Below, in pieces: positions 35,576 to 47,540 of a stretch of 64,000 nucleotides of DNA. The translations under genes and the position numbers were made by a program. Source of the stretch: Ricinus communis (taxonomy: Eukaryota > Streptophyta > Magnoliopsida > Malpighiales > Euphorbiaceae); the NCBI RefSeq assembly GCF_019578655.1, contig NC_063264.1, forward strand, positions 5,332,001 through 5,396,000. Reading direction: 5' to 3'. The notes under the pieces are model-generated. The model was not told the origin of the DNA. It did no database searches and saw only the letters and a list, made by a program, of their open reading frames with translations. Every line of letters starts with the position of its first letter. Within the stretch, counting starts at the first letter, position 1.

Positions 35576-38500
35576 ATGGATCACTTTACATCATGGTTGC
35601 ATGTAATCAGTTTCTTGATTGTTGTACAGATAGAGTTTTGTACAGGTAAGATACCAACCACTCTTGAAGGCCCTTTTCAGCCAGTAACTAGAAGATTTGA
35701 TTCCTCACTGCGTAGAGGCAGCGATGATTTGCCAATGGATCATCCACGTCTTTTAAAGAATGTGACAGGAGATTTTCCTGAGCAGATAGCATTGGCTTTA
35801 TCTTCTTCAACTTCAATGTGGGTTTCTTGGGTCACTGGTACTTCTTTCTCTTTAGTGTTTCTTGGAATGTTTCTGATGTCTCTGCTGTGATGATAGCTTA
35901 ATGGGCTGTGTTTATTTTTTCTTGATGTTTTTGATTGTGTTGTTGTATTGAGGTGATGGAGTGGTTTTTAATGGATGCATTAAGTGGTTAATTTGGTTCG
36001 TTTTGGTTGCTTTAGGCAATGCACAGATTGGTTCCAATGTAGTTCCTCTGGATCCTGGTTCTGTGGCTAGTGAAGTCTGGTATGGGAAAGAAAGTGGAAA
36101 GTACACGAGCAAAAAAAAAGGGAATTCAACTGTTTATAGTCAGTTGTACCCTTTTGAGGGACTTGTGAATTATACTTCTGGAATCATTCATCATGTCATA
36201 ATTGATGGTAAAGATACTTCTCCCATTTAGTTTTTATTTTTTTATTTTTTTATTTTTTTTTCTGATTATAATGGTTAAAATCCACCGGGAATTTTAGTTT
36301 AGAAATGGTTTATCTTATTTAATTGATGGGAAAGATAGCAATATAATTTGATTGAAGTATATATGCATATCATGAAGAATATGATGAGAAAAGTATTTTA
36401 CTAATTTATAAAGATGACTCCAGTAGTATACAACAAAAGATTTCAGAAGTTAATTTCCTTGCAGGTCTTGAACCTGGGACTAAATACTACTACAAGTGTG
36501 GTGATAGCTCTATTCCAGCTATGAGTGAAGAATATTTCTTTCAAACTTTACCATTGCCTAGCCCCTATTCATATCCTCATCGAATAGCTGTTATTGGAGA
36601 CCTGGGCCTATCAAGTAATTCATCAACTACCATAGATCATTTGGCCACAAATGATCCTTCACTGATTATAATGGTGGGAGACCTAACTTATGCAAATCAA
36701 TACCTCACAACTGGTGGAAAAGGAGTTCCATGCTTCTCATGTGCATTCCCTGATGCACCTATTAGAGAGACATATCAACCTCGCTGGGATGGCTGGGGAA
36801 GGTACCCTTTCTGATCTTAGTTAGAAGAGAATAGGCGGATAGTCGTGACTGAAAAATTTGAGGATAACTTGTACATGTTGATTTAGTCTTGGACTTAGAA
36901 TTATGTGTTTCTTCTTTTTAAAAAAAAAAAATTTCATTGGTTAGCAATCTCAGTAAGGCAATTCTTCAATTTATAAGTTATCAGCTCACAAAGCATTTTG
37001 ATAGGTTTCTTACACAAGGAACTGTCTAAAACGCAGAAACAAATCAGCTGTAAGCCATTCATTGGATGTAAGCTCATATGCTTCCATTTTAACCTCCCAT
37101 CTCACCCTTTTGTTATATACTAAACTGCCCCAAGCATTCAGTGCTTTCATGCATGCAGAAAAATTGGAGTTACCTGTGGCTTCAAACATACAATAATAGA
37201 AGCCTGATAATCACTAGTTATATCATATTGTGAATGTGACCTCGATGAGATGAAGTTCTTGTGTTTTTATCATTAACACTATTTGGTCGGAATTTCAGGT
37301 TTATGGAGCCACTGATATCAAGAGTTCCTATGATGGTAATTGAAGGGAACCATGAGATTGAACCTCAAGTTGCTGGTATAACTTTCAAATCATATTTGAC
37401 TAGGTTTGCAGTTCCATCAGAGGAGTCTGGCTCTAATAGTAACTTCTACTATTCTTTTGATGCTGGTGGCATACATTTTATCATGTTGGGAGCATATGTT
37501 GACTACAACACTACTGGTACTGCGACATTCCTGTTCTTCATACATAACATAGAAGAGACCAACATATTTAATTTTTCAGGGACTACCATGTTAGGATGAT
37601 GCATTTCTGGTTTTTGACATTTGGAGTGCCTTGTTGACCATAAGTTTTATTTGATCTCAATTCTAGGTTCTCAGTATGCTTGGTTGAAGGAAGACTTAAA
37701 TCAAGTAGACCGCACTAAGACCCCTTGGCTGGTAGCTGCATGGCATCCACCTTGGTATAATAGCTATTCCTCACACTATCAGGAATTTGAGTGCATGAGG
37801 CAGGAAATGGAAGCACTTCTCTATCAATACCGTGTTGACATTGTTTTTTCTGGTCATGTAAGTGAGAGTCCACTCTATTTAAACTTGTGTAGATGAATCC
37901 TTGCATTAAGCTCTGTTATAAATTTTGTGTAGTATCATCGGTAGTGGTTGTTGATTAGGATTGTACCGGTGCAGGAATATTGCACAGTTCATGCATATAT
38001 TCTTCTATAGAGCCTTGATCTAAAACTTTCTTGTATCATATTTTGCTTGTCTAAGTAAAATACTTCAATATGAGATTCTTCTTAAGTATTTTAATGCACC
38101 CCATGAATCAATCATAGAATTGGGAATTTACTTCATATTGTTTGGTAAATTGTCAACTCATCTTGTCATGTTGTGATGATGGATGGAAAATAATTTTAAA
38201 ATGATTAAAATGAATGATAGTAAATATGGATTGCAAGACTCTTCCAGTCCTATCACAATTGATTTATGATGAGTTAGAGATTGAGGAGCAAGAGTAGGCC
38301 ATGCAAATAAGACCATACTTATATTCTTCTATAGACTATATATCATAGACATGTCAACTGTCTGCTATGCAGGTTCATGCTTACGAGCGAATAAATAGAG
38401 TCTATAATTATACATTGGACCCATGTGGTCCTGTTTACATAACAGTCGGAGATGGCGGAAACATTGAGCAAGTTGATGTAGAACATGCAGATGACGTTGG

Positions 38501-39404
38501 AAAATGTCCTTCAGCTGGAGACAATATACCAGAATTTGGGAATATATGCCGCATAAATTTCTCTTCTGGCCCTGCTAAGGGCAAGTTTTGTTGGGACAAG
38601 CAACCAGAATGGAGTGCATTCAGAGAAAGCAGCTTCGGACATGGAATACTTGAGGTATGGTCTTATGTTCTTGGCCTAAAATGTTATAAACGCCTTTTAA
38701 CAATTTCTCCACTTTTTTTTAGATTGAATTGCTTATGTGTGTGTTGTGGATCACTTCAAAAGGAATTCAAATATCTGACCTATTTCCTTGTTTGGCTCAA
38801 ACATCATTTTGTAGCAGATAAATATTAAATATCTGTTGGTTGAGGAATACCCTTTTATTCCTTGATGCAGGTTGTGAATTCTACATATGCATTATGGACT
38901 TGGCACAGAAATCAGGATATATATAAGGATGATAGCCACGGTGATCAAATATATATTGTGCGGCAGCCTGAACTGTGCCTTCTCTCAACAACTTCCAAAG
39001 TGATTTCCTTATCCAACATTTGATTCCAAGTTTGCTACATTAGATCCTTACGTTTCCCTTTCATTTTCTCTGCATCTTACAGTATTAGAAATACTGTCAT
39101 ATATATTTGTTACAATGAAAGATTATGCTAATATGTTGTTCTTTTCACCTCAGAATTTTCTCTAAATCTTAAGCATCATTATGTCATGAATCTCATCAAT
39201 CATCACTTTCTTTAGGCTTAATTATATGTCATTATGATATTTTCTTAACTGACCTCTCCCCCACTTTTTTTTTTTTCTTCTGTTGAGTGATAGGGAACTA
39301 ATGAGACTCAACTGGGAGGTCTAACAAACGAATCAGCTGACAGATTGTCTAAATGGATGTGTCTCCCAATGTTAATCGCCATGGTCACTATCGGTGTCAT
39401 CTGA
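35576..39404 (+). CDS. Purple acid phosphatase, PAP15/PAP23-like (possible phytase)
   Basis: Dinuclear-metal phosphomonoesterase, probably secreted. Relatives of this subgroup include plant phytases. Eight exons: 35576-35837, 36016-36207, 36465-36801, 37299-37516, 37667-37857, 38373-38654, 38871-38999, 39294-39404; 573 residues. N-terminal hydrophobic signal (WLHVISFLIVVQIEF), then KIPTTLEGPFQPVT typical of PAP15-like proteins and a fibronectin-like domain. All seven metal ligands are present: D197 (GDLG), D224 and Y227 (GDLTY), N281 (GNHE), H363 (AWHPPW), H400 and H402 (GHVH). Several NxT/S glycosylation sites are present. The last intron has a weak donor (GTGATT). If it is not removed the protein ends eight codons after exon 7 (stop 39021-39023). 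If spliced, it gains a hydrophobic C-terminus (MLIAMVTIGVI) that could be a GPI signal. Intact. Confidence 0.93.
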
Positions 39405-40271
39405 TCAACATCATTCTGACTCAACTTTGTACAATCAATTGCAAACAGAAACTTAAAGCAAAACATTTGAAAAATCATTTATTTTAAAATATCAGTTCTG
39501 ATATCACGATGATTACACATTCTGAAGTAATGCAATTATTTCTTATGTTAGATGATACATATTTTCTGGGGAGTTCATCTGCATACAACTATCTCTCTCT
39601 TTTTTAGAGATTCATTATAAATTGAGACTAAAAGACTTATTATATTTTAAGACTTATATATCTAATTGCATCCAATAAATCCAAAATTTATATCACTCTC
39701 AAGTGTTATAAGAATTTTCCCAAAAGAAAATAAACACATAAGAGCCTCTGTTTATTTCATACCTAACCTACATGCACTAGACAACTAGCATTTCCTCTTC
39801 AGGCATATTCTGGAAAATTGGATAAATTAGTGCATCAAAAACTAGAGAAATAAACAAAATCTTATCTTTATTCATAATAATCCAATCTTAGAAATTAGAT
39901 CATAAATATAATTTGGAATTAGGAAAAGAAAACAAGAAAAATAAAGCTTAAACTATTGAAACAATGGAGTCATAGGAGAGAAACCAATTATCTACTTCAA
40001 GAAATTATTACACAACAAATCAACAACAGATCTCTGAGATTCTTGAATTAAGTGAGCATCTATCACACCCACCACCCACCAAAAACCAAACCCACACTCA
40101 CTCATTAATTTACTCTTTTCTTTCTTTTCTCTCTCCCCACGCCTTTTTCGTTGGCCCACTATCTAGCAGATCTAGCTTATCCTTGTCTTGATTTCAAGAA
40201 TACCCAGTTCACCTTTTACTCTTATTTTGCTATTCCTTTGATCACTAAAGAAGCAGTAAAGAAATTAACAG
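39405..40271. other. Spacer between phosphatase and cytochrome b5 genes
   Basis: Contains the phosphatase 3' flank and the cytochrome b5 upstream region. From about 40060 onward it is rich in C and T (CACCCACCACCCACC, TCTCTCTCCCC), consistent with a plant 5' leader. No clear TATA box was picked. Confidence 0.4.
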
Positions 40272-42223
40272 ATGAGTGGTGAAGGCAAAGTTTTCACTTT
40301 GGCTCAGGTGTCTGAGCACAACAATCCAAAAGATTGTTGGCTGATCATTAATGGCAAGGTAATCTTCTTTTCTATTGTTGTTTTGATACTTTTCTCCTTG
40401 CAATTATTGTCTTAGCATGTTTTCTTGTGGATTGAATGTTTTGATCTTTTTTCATCCATCTGGGATTGTTGAATCTTTGCATGTATGTTCTTAGATTAGA
40501 TTGACTCTTTTCCTGCTTTTTACTAATAGCATTTCCCTGATGTATTATTCTCTGATCTGTGACTCTTCTTTTTATGTCTACTTTATCCTAATCCTGGGAT
40601 GAAGAGATTTGAGGAGGATTAGTACATGGGTTTAAAAGGTTTTTAAAAGTCCGTATGTTGTGGGGTTGTTTTTAAACTATGAGTAGTGAGGAAGCTACGA
40701 AAAGCTGCTTTACTGTGAAAGTTCATTTGGTTGAGAGGAAAGCGGATGCTTTTTCATGACATTGGTCAATTGGTTGGGCAAGGAACAATCTACATTGTCC
40801 TTTCTTTTGTAGTACATAAGTTTCATTGATTAAGGCAACTCATTTCTGCATTTGTTAGTTTTTATAGTTACTGCTTATGCTGCGGCATAGTCCTTCCAGA
40901 TTGCTAGTTATGTTAAACCAAATTTTGGTTGATCTTGATTCGATTAGTGATATTCATCCTTAGTTTCACTTTTTAGTTCGTTTGTCAAATTAAGGACATT
41001 TTTTTATCACACATTTTCCATCCTAACTGGCAAGATCAAGTTTTGACCATAACCGTTGACTATCCCTTTAGCTGAAGTTCAATTTTGGTTTAAACATCCT
41101 GAGTTTAGATATTATTTGACTTGGAATTATGCTTATGTCCTGGCATATGATGAAGCAGGTGTAAAAGGGTAAAAGTAAAGAACAACTGTTTCCATGTTGG
41201 TGAATTTGTATTCTTGTAAAATTTTTGTCCAGAAATTAATATGTGCACTGTTTATTCTTGATGTCCTTCTCATCTTGTGCAAGCTAAAACGTTTTGATTT
41301 TCTCCTACTTATTCTAAACTAACCAGGGGGGCTCTTCAGTTTTACATGAGTATCAAAACTGATTGTTAGCTGCTTAAACAAGTAGATAACTGCAATCAGA
41401 ATACCACGTGTGTTTTATTCTTTGATCTTTTGGGAATGAAGAAGTTTATTATTTGATACAGCGTCCTTCTGTTTGTTCCTTCTCCTTGGAGTTTTAGTTG
41501 TAATTCTCTTTTTACAACCAGTAACCTATTATCTGAAGCCCAATTTTTGGAAGAATAAGGGTTTCCAGCTCCACAATTAAGCTATCCATTCCATCTATGG
41601 TCCTTGGCATCCTTATGTGATGACTAGTTCCTTTTGGCCAAGCAATGGGAAGCCTTTCTCCATTTACACAGATCAAAAGTTCTTCTATTCACAATAAATT
41701 TATTCTTGAAGAAAGGATGCTAACTTTGGAACTGATTTTATAGATATTAGTTTTTCAACATTCTGTACTACGTCATCTCAACCACCATTAATTTGTTGAA
41801 ACAGGTTTATGATGTGACAAAGTTTTTGGAGGACCATCCTGGTGGGGATGAGGTTTTGTTATCTGCTACAGGTAGCATCTTGGCTGCAGCTCCTTGCAGC
41901 AGTCTACAAGCACCATATAGTGTGCATTCTGACAAGCTTGAAAACATGACACAATTGGCTTGATTCTTGCAGGTAAGGATGCAACTGATGATTTTGAGGA
42001 TGTTGGGCACAGCACGAGTGCTAGAGAAATGATGGATCAATACTACGTTGGAGAGATCGATCCCTCGACCATTCCTAAGAAGGCGACATATAAGCCTCCG
42101 AAGCAGCCTCACTACAATCAGGATAAGACAGCTGAGTTCATCATCAAGCTCCTGCAATTCCTGGTTCCTCTTGCTATATTGGGTTTGGCTTTTGGAATCC
42201 GCATCTATACAAAATCAACTTAA
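40272..42223 (+). CDS. CYTB5: Cytochrome b5, tail-anchored (ER type)
   Basis: Small haem electron carrier on the cytosolic face of the ER. It supplies electrons to fatty-acid desaturases, hydroxylases and some P450 reactions. Three exons: 40272-40358, 41805-41871, 41973-42223; 134 residues, the normal plant length. The haem-binding core has HPGGDEV with axial H40 and the second axial H64 in DVGHS. The C-terminal helix (about residues 105-129, with [17 protein letters not shown]) followed by a short polar tail (TKST) is the membrane anchor and ER-targeting tail. Intron 1 is long (1446 nt) and starts right after codon 29. The first ATG opens [13 protein letters not shown], the expected family start. 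Intact. Confidence 0.97.
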
Positions 42224-42789
42224 AAGAATATAGGCCGGCCTTTGTGAGAGAGACATTTCTGGACTAGTGGAGCCTTTGGCTTCTGTCTGAGTTTAATGTA
42301 GCAATTAATGGTTGTTTGGTTGGTGTCGTTTTTATGTCCTTTGCATAGCATCCATGTTGGGGATCAGAATGTAGACAGGTGATGGTGGTAGTGACTGTGG
42401 AGCCTTGTACCCCAGTTATTATTATGCTATTTTCAACTCTCAGTTACAGACGATGGTAGATAAAGAATACACTAGTCAGTCGTCTTTCATTTTTTGCTTA
42501 TAAGGCTGACTATGGTGTGTCCAGTTACGATATTTGAAGATAATTGAGATCCAATCCAAGTAAACCAAATAGAAGGGTTATCAAAACTGAATGGACAACG
42601 ACTTTTATAATTTAATAGTAAAATGGTATAAATAACTGATTTATATTTTGTTTTTAAATATAATTAATTATTTAATGTTTAATTGTCTTTTAAAAATATT
42701 TAATATTTAAAATGTCTTACTTAATATTAAATATGTTAAAGATATTATCTTAAATCTTAAATATCTTTAAAATTGTTTATTTTTTAAAG

Positions 42790-43475
42790 ATAAAAGGTAT
42801 AAAAAAAATGCCAATGAACTTATTAGAAAAGTCTAATTAAAGTTTTATTCTTTTTATTTAATTAAATTCATTAACTTTTATATAAGGTCCAATTAAGTTT
42901 CTATCTATTATTTTGGTTCAATTAAATCCATTAATTTTTATAAAAGGTTCAATTAACCTTTAATGCTAATAGCATAAGAAATGTCATTAAATATATGAAT
43001 CTCATTATTTTAAAAGCGCGAATAATAACCGCTCTAAATATTTATTGTAAAAATATATCAAAGATAGTGGGATGTAATCTAACTCAACAACTTGCATCTA
43101 CTCTTTACTTATAAATGAGCATGATGAAAAAGATACATATATTACTGCCATTTCAGATGAGAAAAAAAATTACTATTCTTCTTTATAAATTAAGATTTAT
43201 AAATACTAATTGTGTAAAAAATAAAAAATAAAAAGTGATTTTCTCTTCTTCATGTAATATAAACGTGAATTTAAAATATTCAGAGCGTTTATTATTTGCA
43301 CTTTCAAAAAAATAAAATCCTTACACTTAATGATATTTTAGACCCTGTTAATATTATAGCTTAATTAGACTTTTTATAAAAATTAATAAATTTAATTGAG
43401 ATAGAAAAATGATAAAAATTTAATTTAATTTTTCTAATAAATTTACGAGTTAAATTTCTTTTATCCTAGCTTACA
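42790..43475. mobile_element. Long-armed foldback element, copy 1
   Basis: About 680 bp. The left arm contains ATTAACTTTTATATAAGGTC, CCTTTAATGCTAATAGC and GCGAATAATAACCGCTC. The right arm, reverse-complemented, gives matching ATTAATTTTTATAAAAAGTC, ATATTAACAGG and GCAAATAATAAACGCTC. Both outer ends carry ATTAGAAAA near the terminus. The inner left arm has lost about 130 bp relative to the copy in KAB1 intron 2 (49600-50400). No coding capacity. Long arms suggest a Mutator-like or foldback family. The target duplication is unclear. Confidence 0.65.
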
Positions 43476-43485
43476 GTAAAGTCCA

Positions 43486-43582
43486 CGTGCTGCCTTTGTT
43501 GATGGATTTAGTATTTGATATTTTTCAGATTACTCGTCTCGTGCCGCCTTCTTTGATGGATTTAGTGTTTGATATTTTTCAG
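43486..43582 (+). repeat. Tandem repeat, period 52 bp, two copies
   Basis: GTGCTGCCTTTGTTGATGGA at about 43488 and GTGCCGCCTTCTTTGATGGA at 43540 each lead into TTTAGT(A/G)TTTGATATTTTTC. Less AT-rich than its surroundings. It abuts the right end of the foldback element. Confidence 0.75.
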
Positions 43583-43705
43583 TTTAAATGTCTCATCGTG
43601 AATTGTCAAATGATTATTAATTTTCTTTAGATACTTTTTCGATCACTAAAATTATACCTTTTTCTTTTTTGAAGTAGTCTAAAGTCATTTATTTCCTGTA
43701 AATTA

Positions 43706-44090
43706 TATAACCGTTATTATTATTTTAATTATAAAATAAATTTTATAAATATAATTAATAAATTAATATAATAATTTTAAAAATAATAATAAATTAATTA
43801 TTTTTAAAAATTTTATTTATATTATTACATTAATAAAATATTTATTTATTGATATTATTATTAAATTAATACTATTAAAAAATTATTTTTAGAATATTTA
43901 TTAACTCAAAATTATGTAAGCCGGAGGAAGAGGAGAGAGAGAGCACTTGACCAACTCTGCACTGCCTCGGATGAGAACAAGTTTTGTAATATTTAAAAAT
44001 ATTATTTTTTATAATTAGAATTATTATTTAATTAAAAAATTAATTTATTAATTAAATTATTTTTAGAATTTTAAATAATTTTTATTGTTT
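43706..44090. repeat. AT-rich dispersed repeat tract with a GC-richer insert
   Basis: The AT-rich sequence resembles the tract at about 1440-2060 (shared TTATTATTTTxATTATAAAAT, TTTATTTATT, TAATACTATxAA, TATAATTAGAA). Within it, 43917-43979 is a strikingly GC-richer 60-bp piece (around GCCGGAGGAAGAGGAGAGAG and CTGCACTGCCTCGGATGAG). Similarity was judged by eye and low complexity makes it uncertain. Confidence 0.35.
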
Positions 44091-47000
44091 TTATATTTAA
44101 TTTAAATAATAAAATTTTTTAGATTTTAAATTTATTAATTTCAATTAAATTCATTGGTCCAAAACGAGACCAAATTGGTGTTAAATAGGGGATATAAAGT
44201 AAAGGAGTGTATTTGAGGCTTTTACAGTAGAGTGTAATACACTTTTTCTCACGGGGGGGAATGTATATGGCCATTAGGCGTGTCTACATACACAGAGAAA
44301 AGAGCCCCAAAGTGGACAACTTTTTCCAAAAGGTAACGCTTATCTGTATTTTTTTATTTATATTTTCGAAAACAGCGATTAGTATTTGTGCCTTAATCAT
44401 CTAATTACTTATTATTTATGCCTTAATCATGCAAGTCATACAAAATAGTTATGTTTGAAACATAAAGTGAAATATTGCGGTTGAATGATGCTGTGACCGG
44501 CATCATTAGTTTCTGTCGGAATTGCATATCATGTGTTCATTAGTTAGTTTTTCTTGTTGAAGTTGCTTTCATAGAAAGCAACTTATTTATGAGTTTGTTA
44601 CGAAAAACAATTTGCCATTACATCTTGCTACTGTTATGTCATTATTTTGTTTCTTTTAGCATTTCCATCTTGTTCTACTCAACTTTGATTAGACGTAATA
44701 CTTCGGTTTTACAGTTTAATTAAGTATATTTTTACTTAATAAAAAGTTCGATTTTTTAAATTCACATATTCTTATAAATATTTCAGTTCTATTAATATTA
44801 CTCATCTATTAGTCATCTTTTATAAAATATACTCCTTCCATCTTTTTCTAACATTTTTTAATGTTATATAATAATTAAAATATTAAGCTATATTTCAAAA
44901 AATTGACTAATAATATTTTTAAAAGAATTACTCAAATTAAATGCATTAATTATCTCATATTTTTTACAAGAATAAAATTCTATTGATATTCTAAAAATGA
45001 CAAAATTTTATATTTATATTTATATTATGTTTGGTTAAAAATTATAATTTAGAAATTTCTTTTATAAATTTAAAGTTTATATATTTGGACAAAGTTAAAT
45101 TAAATAAACTAAATCTTCAACTTTATTATTTTTATCTTTTTATATCTTTTATTTAAATAAAATAAATTATTTTATAAAAATTCAACCACACATAGGATAC
45201 AAAAATTTGAAATTTGAATTAAAGGTTTTAGGAATTGTCCCCAGTTTCAGCGAGTTATGTATAAAAACTATGATATTGTGAAATAAAAAAAAAAATATTG
45301 TAGTGGTTAGCGGGTGTTGTCTTATGTGAATCAAAGTCAAAATTGCTTTCACTTTAACCCTAAATAGCATTTATTAAACCCTAATTTTAAACTAAACCAT
45401 GTCACTATCGCATAAAAGTGGAATTGTCCCTTTTTATTTTCAGGTTATGTCAAGTCAGTTTCAGGCTTCTATTTATATAAATTGGTTTAGAAATAATTAT
45501 TTCATTATTATGCTGATTAGGAGAGTGTTAACTGCTCAAATTGGAATCAGAATTCCCAAACATTTTCCACTTAAACCTCTTTTTTCTTGAGAAATATTTT
45601 ATAATTTATTTTAAACGGTAAGGTTAATTTATCTTTAAATAATAAAATTGTTTCAACGTTAAGTGTACATTCTATGAATATTCTTTATTAAGATTTCTAT
45701 GTTTATTAAAAAATCTCTCCAGTATCCCTCTTAATACTCATAAAACAATAATTAAACACCCTTCCCTAACTAAAGTACTTATTTATTTTTATGGTCTAAA
45801 AATTAGGTATAATTCTATTAGTTATTTATTTATTTTTCTAAATCGATTTAAATCCACCATTTTAACTGATAAGTGCATTAAAAAATTACCATATATATAT
45901 TTCACACGATTTAAAATAAATCAATAAGTGCATTCTATGTTTATTTTCCCGTACGTCTCTCTAGCATTGTTTTTTCCTTTTTGTTTTTTTTAATGAATTC
46001 GGACAATATTGGGAGAGTTACCTTTAATTTATAAACATCGGATAAACAAAACAAAATAAGTAAGGAAACGGGGGTTGGTGAAATAAAAAGGAAACCGCCA
46101 TGTATCTTTAACATTTATTATTGTTAAAAAGCAGATCGGAGGTGTTTTGTTCACATTCGTTTTGATTCTCTGACAAAAGGCCTGCAGCTTCACGCAACTT
46201 ACCTGTGGGCTCTCTCGTCTCTGATAATATCTTATCTACCCTTTTACTCCTCTGTGATCAAATGCATATATCATCTCTCTTGCAACTCACCCTCAACTAT
46301 TTGCCTTATTAATTCAATAAAATAAATAAATAAATAAATTTAAGTCTACATTTATATGGAATAAATAATAAAAAATCTAACAAAGAAAACGTACTAACGA
46401 TTATTGGTAATAATAAAGCAAATAAAAAATATTGATAACTTTATAAATAAATTTATAGATTATTGCATATATTTATAATATCAGTATATAATAGATACAA
46501 AAGTTTGATAAAAACATATTATATAATTTTTATAAAAAATTAAAATAATAAATATAATTTAAAGAATAAAAATGAAATTATCCTTTTAATACCAATATAA
46601 ATAAAAATAAAACATAAAATATTACAAAATAAAAATTTATTTTATAAAAAATAAATATAAATATCATATAACGGCACAAAAATGATTAACATATTATATA
46701 TAATTCTTAATTTATTCATTACTTAAGTTGTCCATCAATATTTAATTTAAATTTTATTGGTATAAATTTTCATGATTTGAGCATAGATAATCTCTAAAAA
46801 AAATAATAAAGATATTATTTATACAAATTTACATATATTAAAAGTTAAAGTTAGATAGAAATAATCTTTTGGTATCAAAAAAGTTTATTGTTATTTTATT
46901 TTTAAATACTTTAATATTGAATCAATCAATATCATTCATTTCTCTTTATCATTTTACATAAATTTAATACTAACTATTAAGAAAACTTAATCTGTTATAT

Positions 47001-47330
47001 GATTTTTATTTAATCATGCATCATAAACATGTTAAGATTTTATTTAAATATTAATATTTTAATTTTACTAAAAATAAAAACAAGTTTTCGCAATAATTTA
47101 ATATGATGTAAAGTCTATTATTTGGTATCAAATTATTTTAACTAACAATTATCTATTTTGGGGCTGCTAATAATTATCTTTATTAAACATTAATTTAATA
47201 TCATTGTTAAAATTAACGGTGACTATCGATTTAAATAAACGTATTAAAAGAAGCAAACGTGAAATACGTTTTAATGGAAAAATATTTGTGTCTAAAGATA
47301 TTAAACGGGAAAGCGTAAAATACGGATACA
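44091..47330. other. AT-rich intergenic DNA, no gene seen
   Basis: The only open frames are short and composition-driven. A few moderately GC-rich patches (about 44255-44340, 46070-46260) show no coding similarity. Just before the next gene, CCACTGGACTTGAGCAAAAT and TCACTGGACCTGAACAAATT (47371 and 47417) form a short direct repeat. Confidence 0.5.
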
Positions 47331-47338
47331 TATATAAA
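47331..47338 (+). promoter_or_regulatory. Probable TATA box of KAB1-like gene
   Basis: TATATAAA in the context ACATATATAAATAC, about 205 bp upstream of the ATG at 47541. It is followed by a C/T-rich stretch (47492-47511) compatible with a leader. Confidence 0.5.
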
Positions 47339-47540
47339 TACAATACAGCCGTGCACACAAAATCATTTCCACTGGACTTGAGCAAAATACAATACTCTCC
47401 AGTCTCTCACTAGTAGTCACTGGACCTGAACAAATTGTATTCTATAGCCACGTTTAAAGTTTAAACCATCTTCTCTGATTCATTCATATAAACTCTCTCT
47501 CTTTCCAAACAAACCATTGTCAACCTGTGTATACCAAACA

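Noticed and set aside
45377..45395. AAACCCTAATTTTAAAC, telomere-like motif
   Set aside because: Single unit only. Telo-box-like words are frequent by chance in plant intergenic DNA, and no promoter is adjacent.
47517..47540. Upstream in-frame extension of KAB1
   Set aside because: It would start at TTG. The ATG at 47541 gives the conserved N-terminus and family length.
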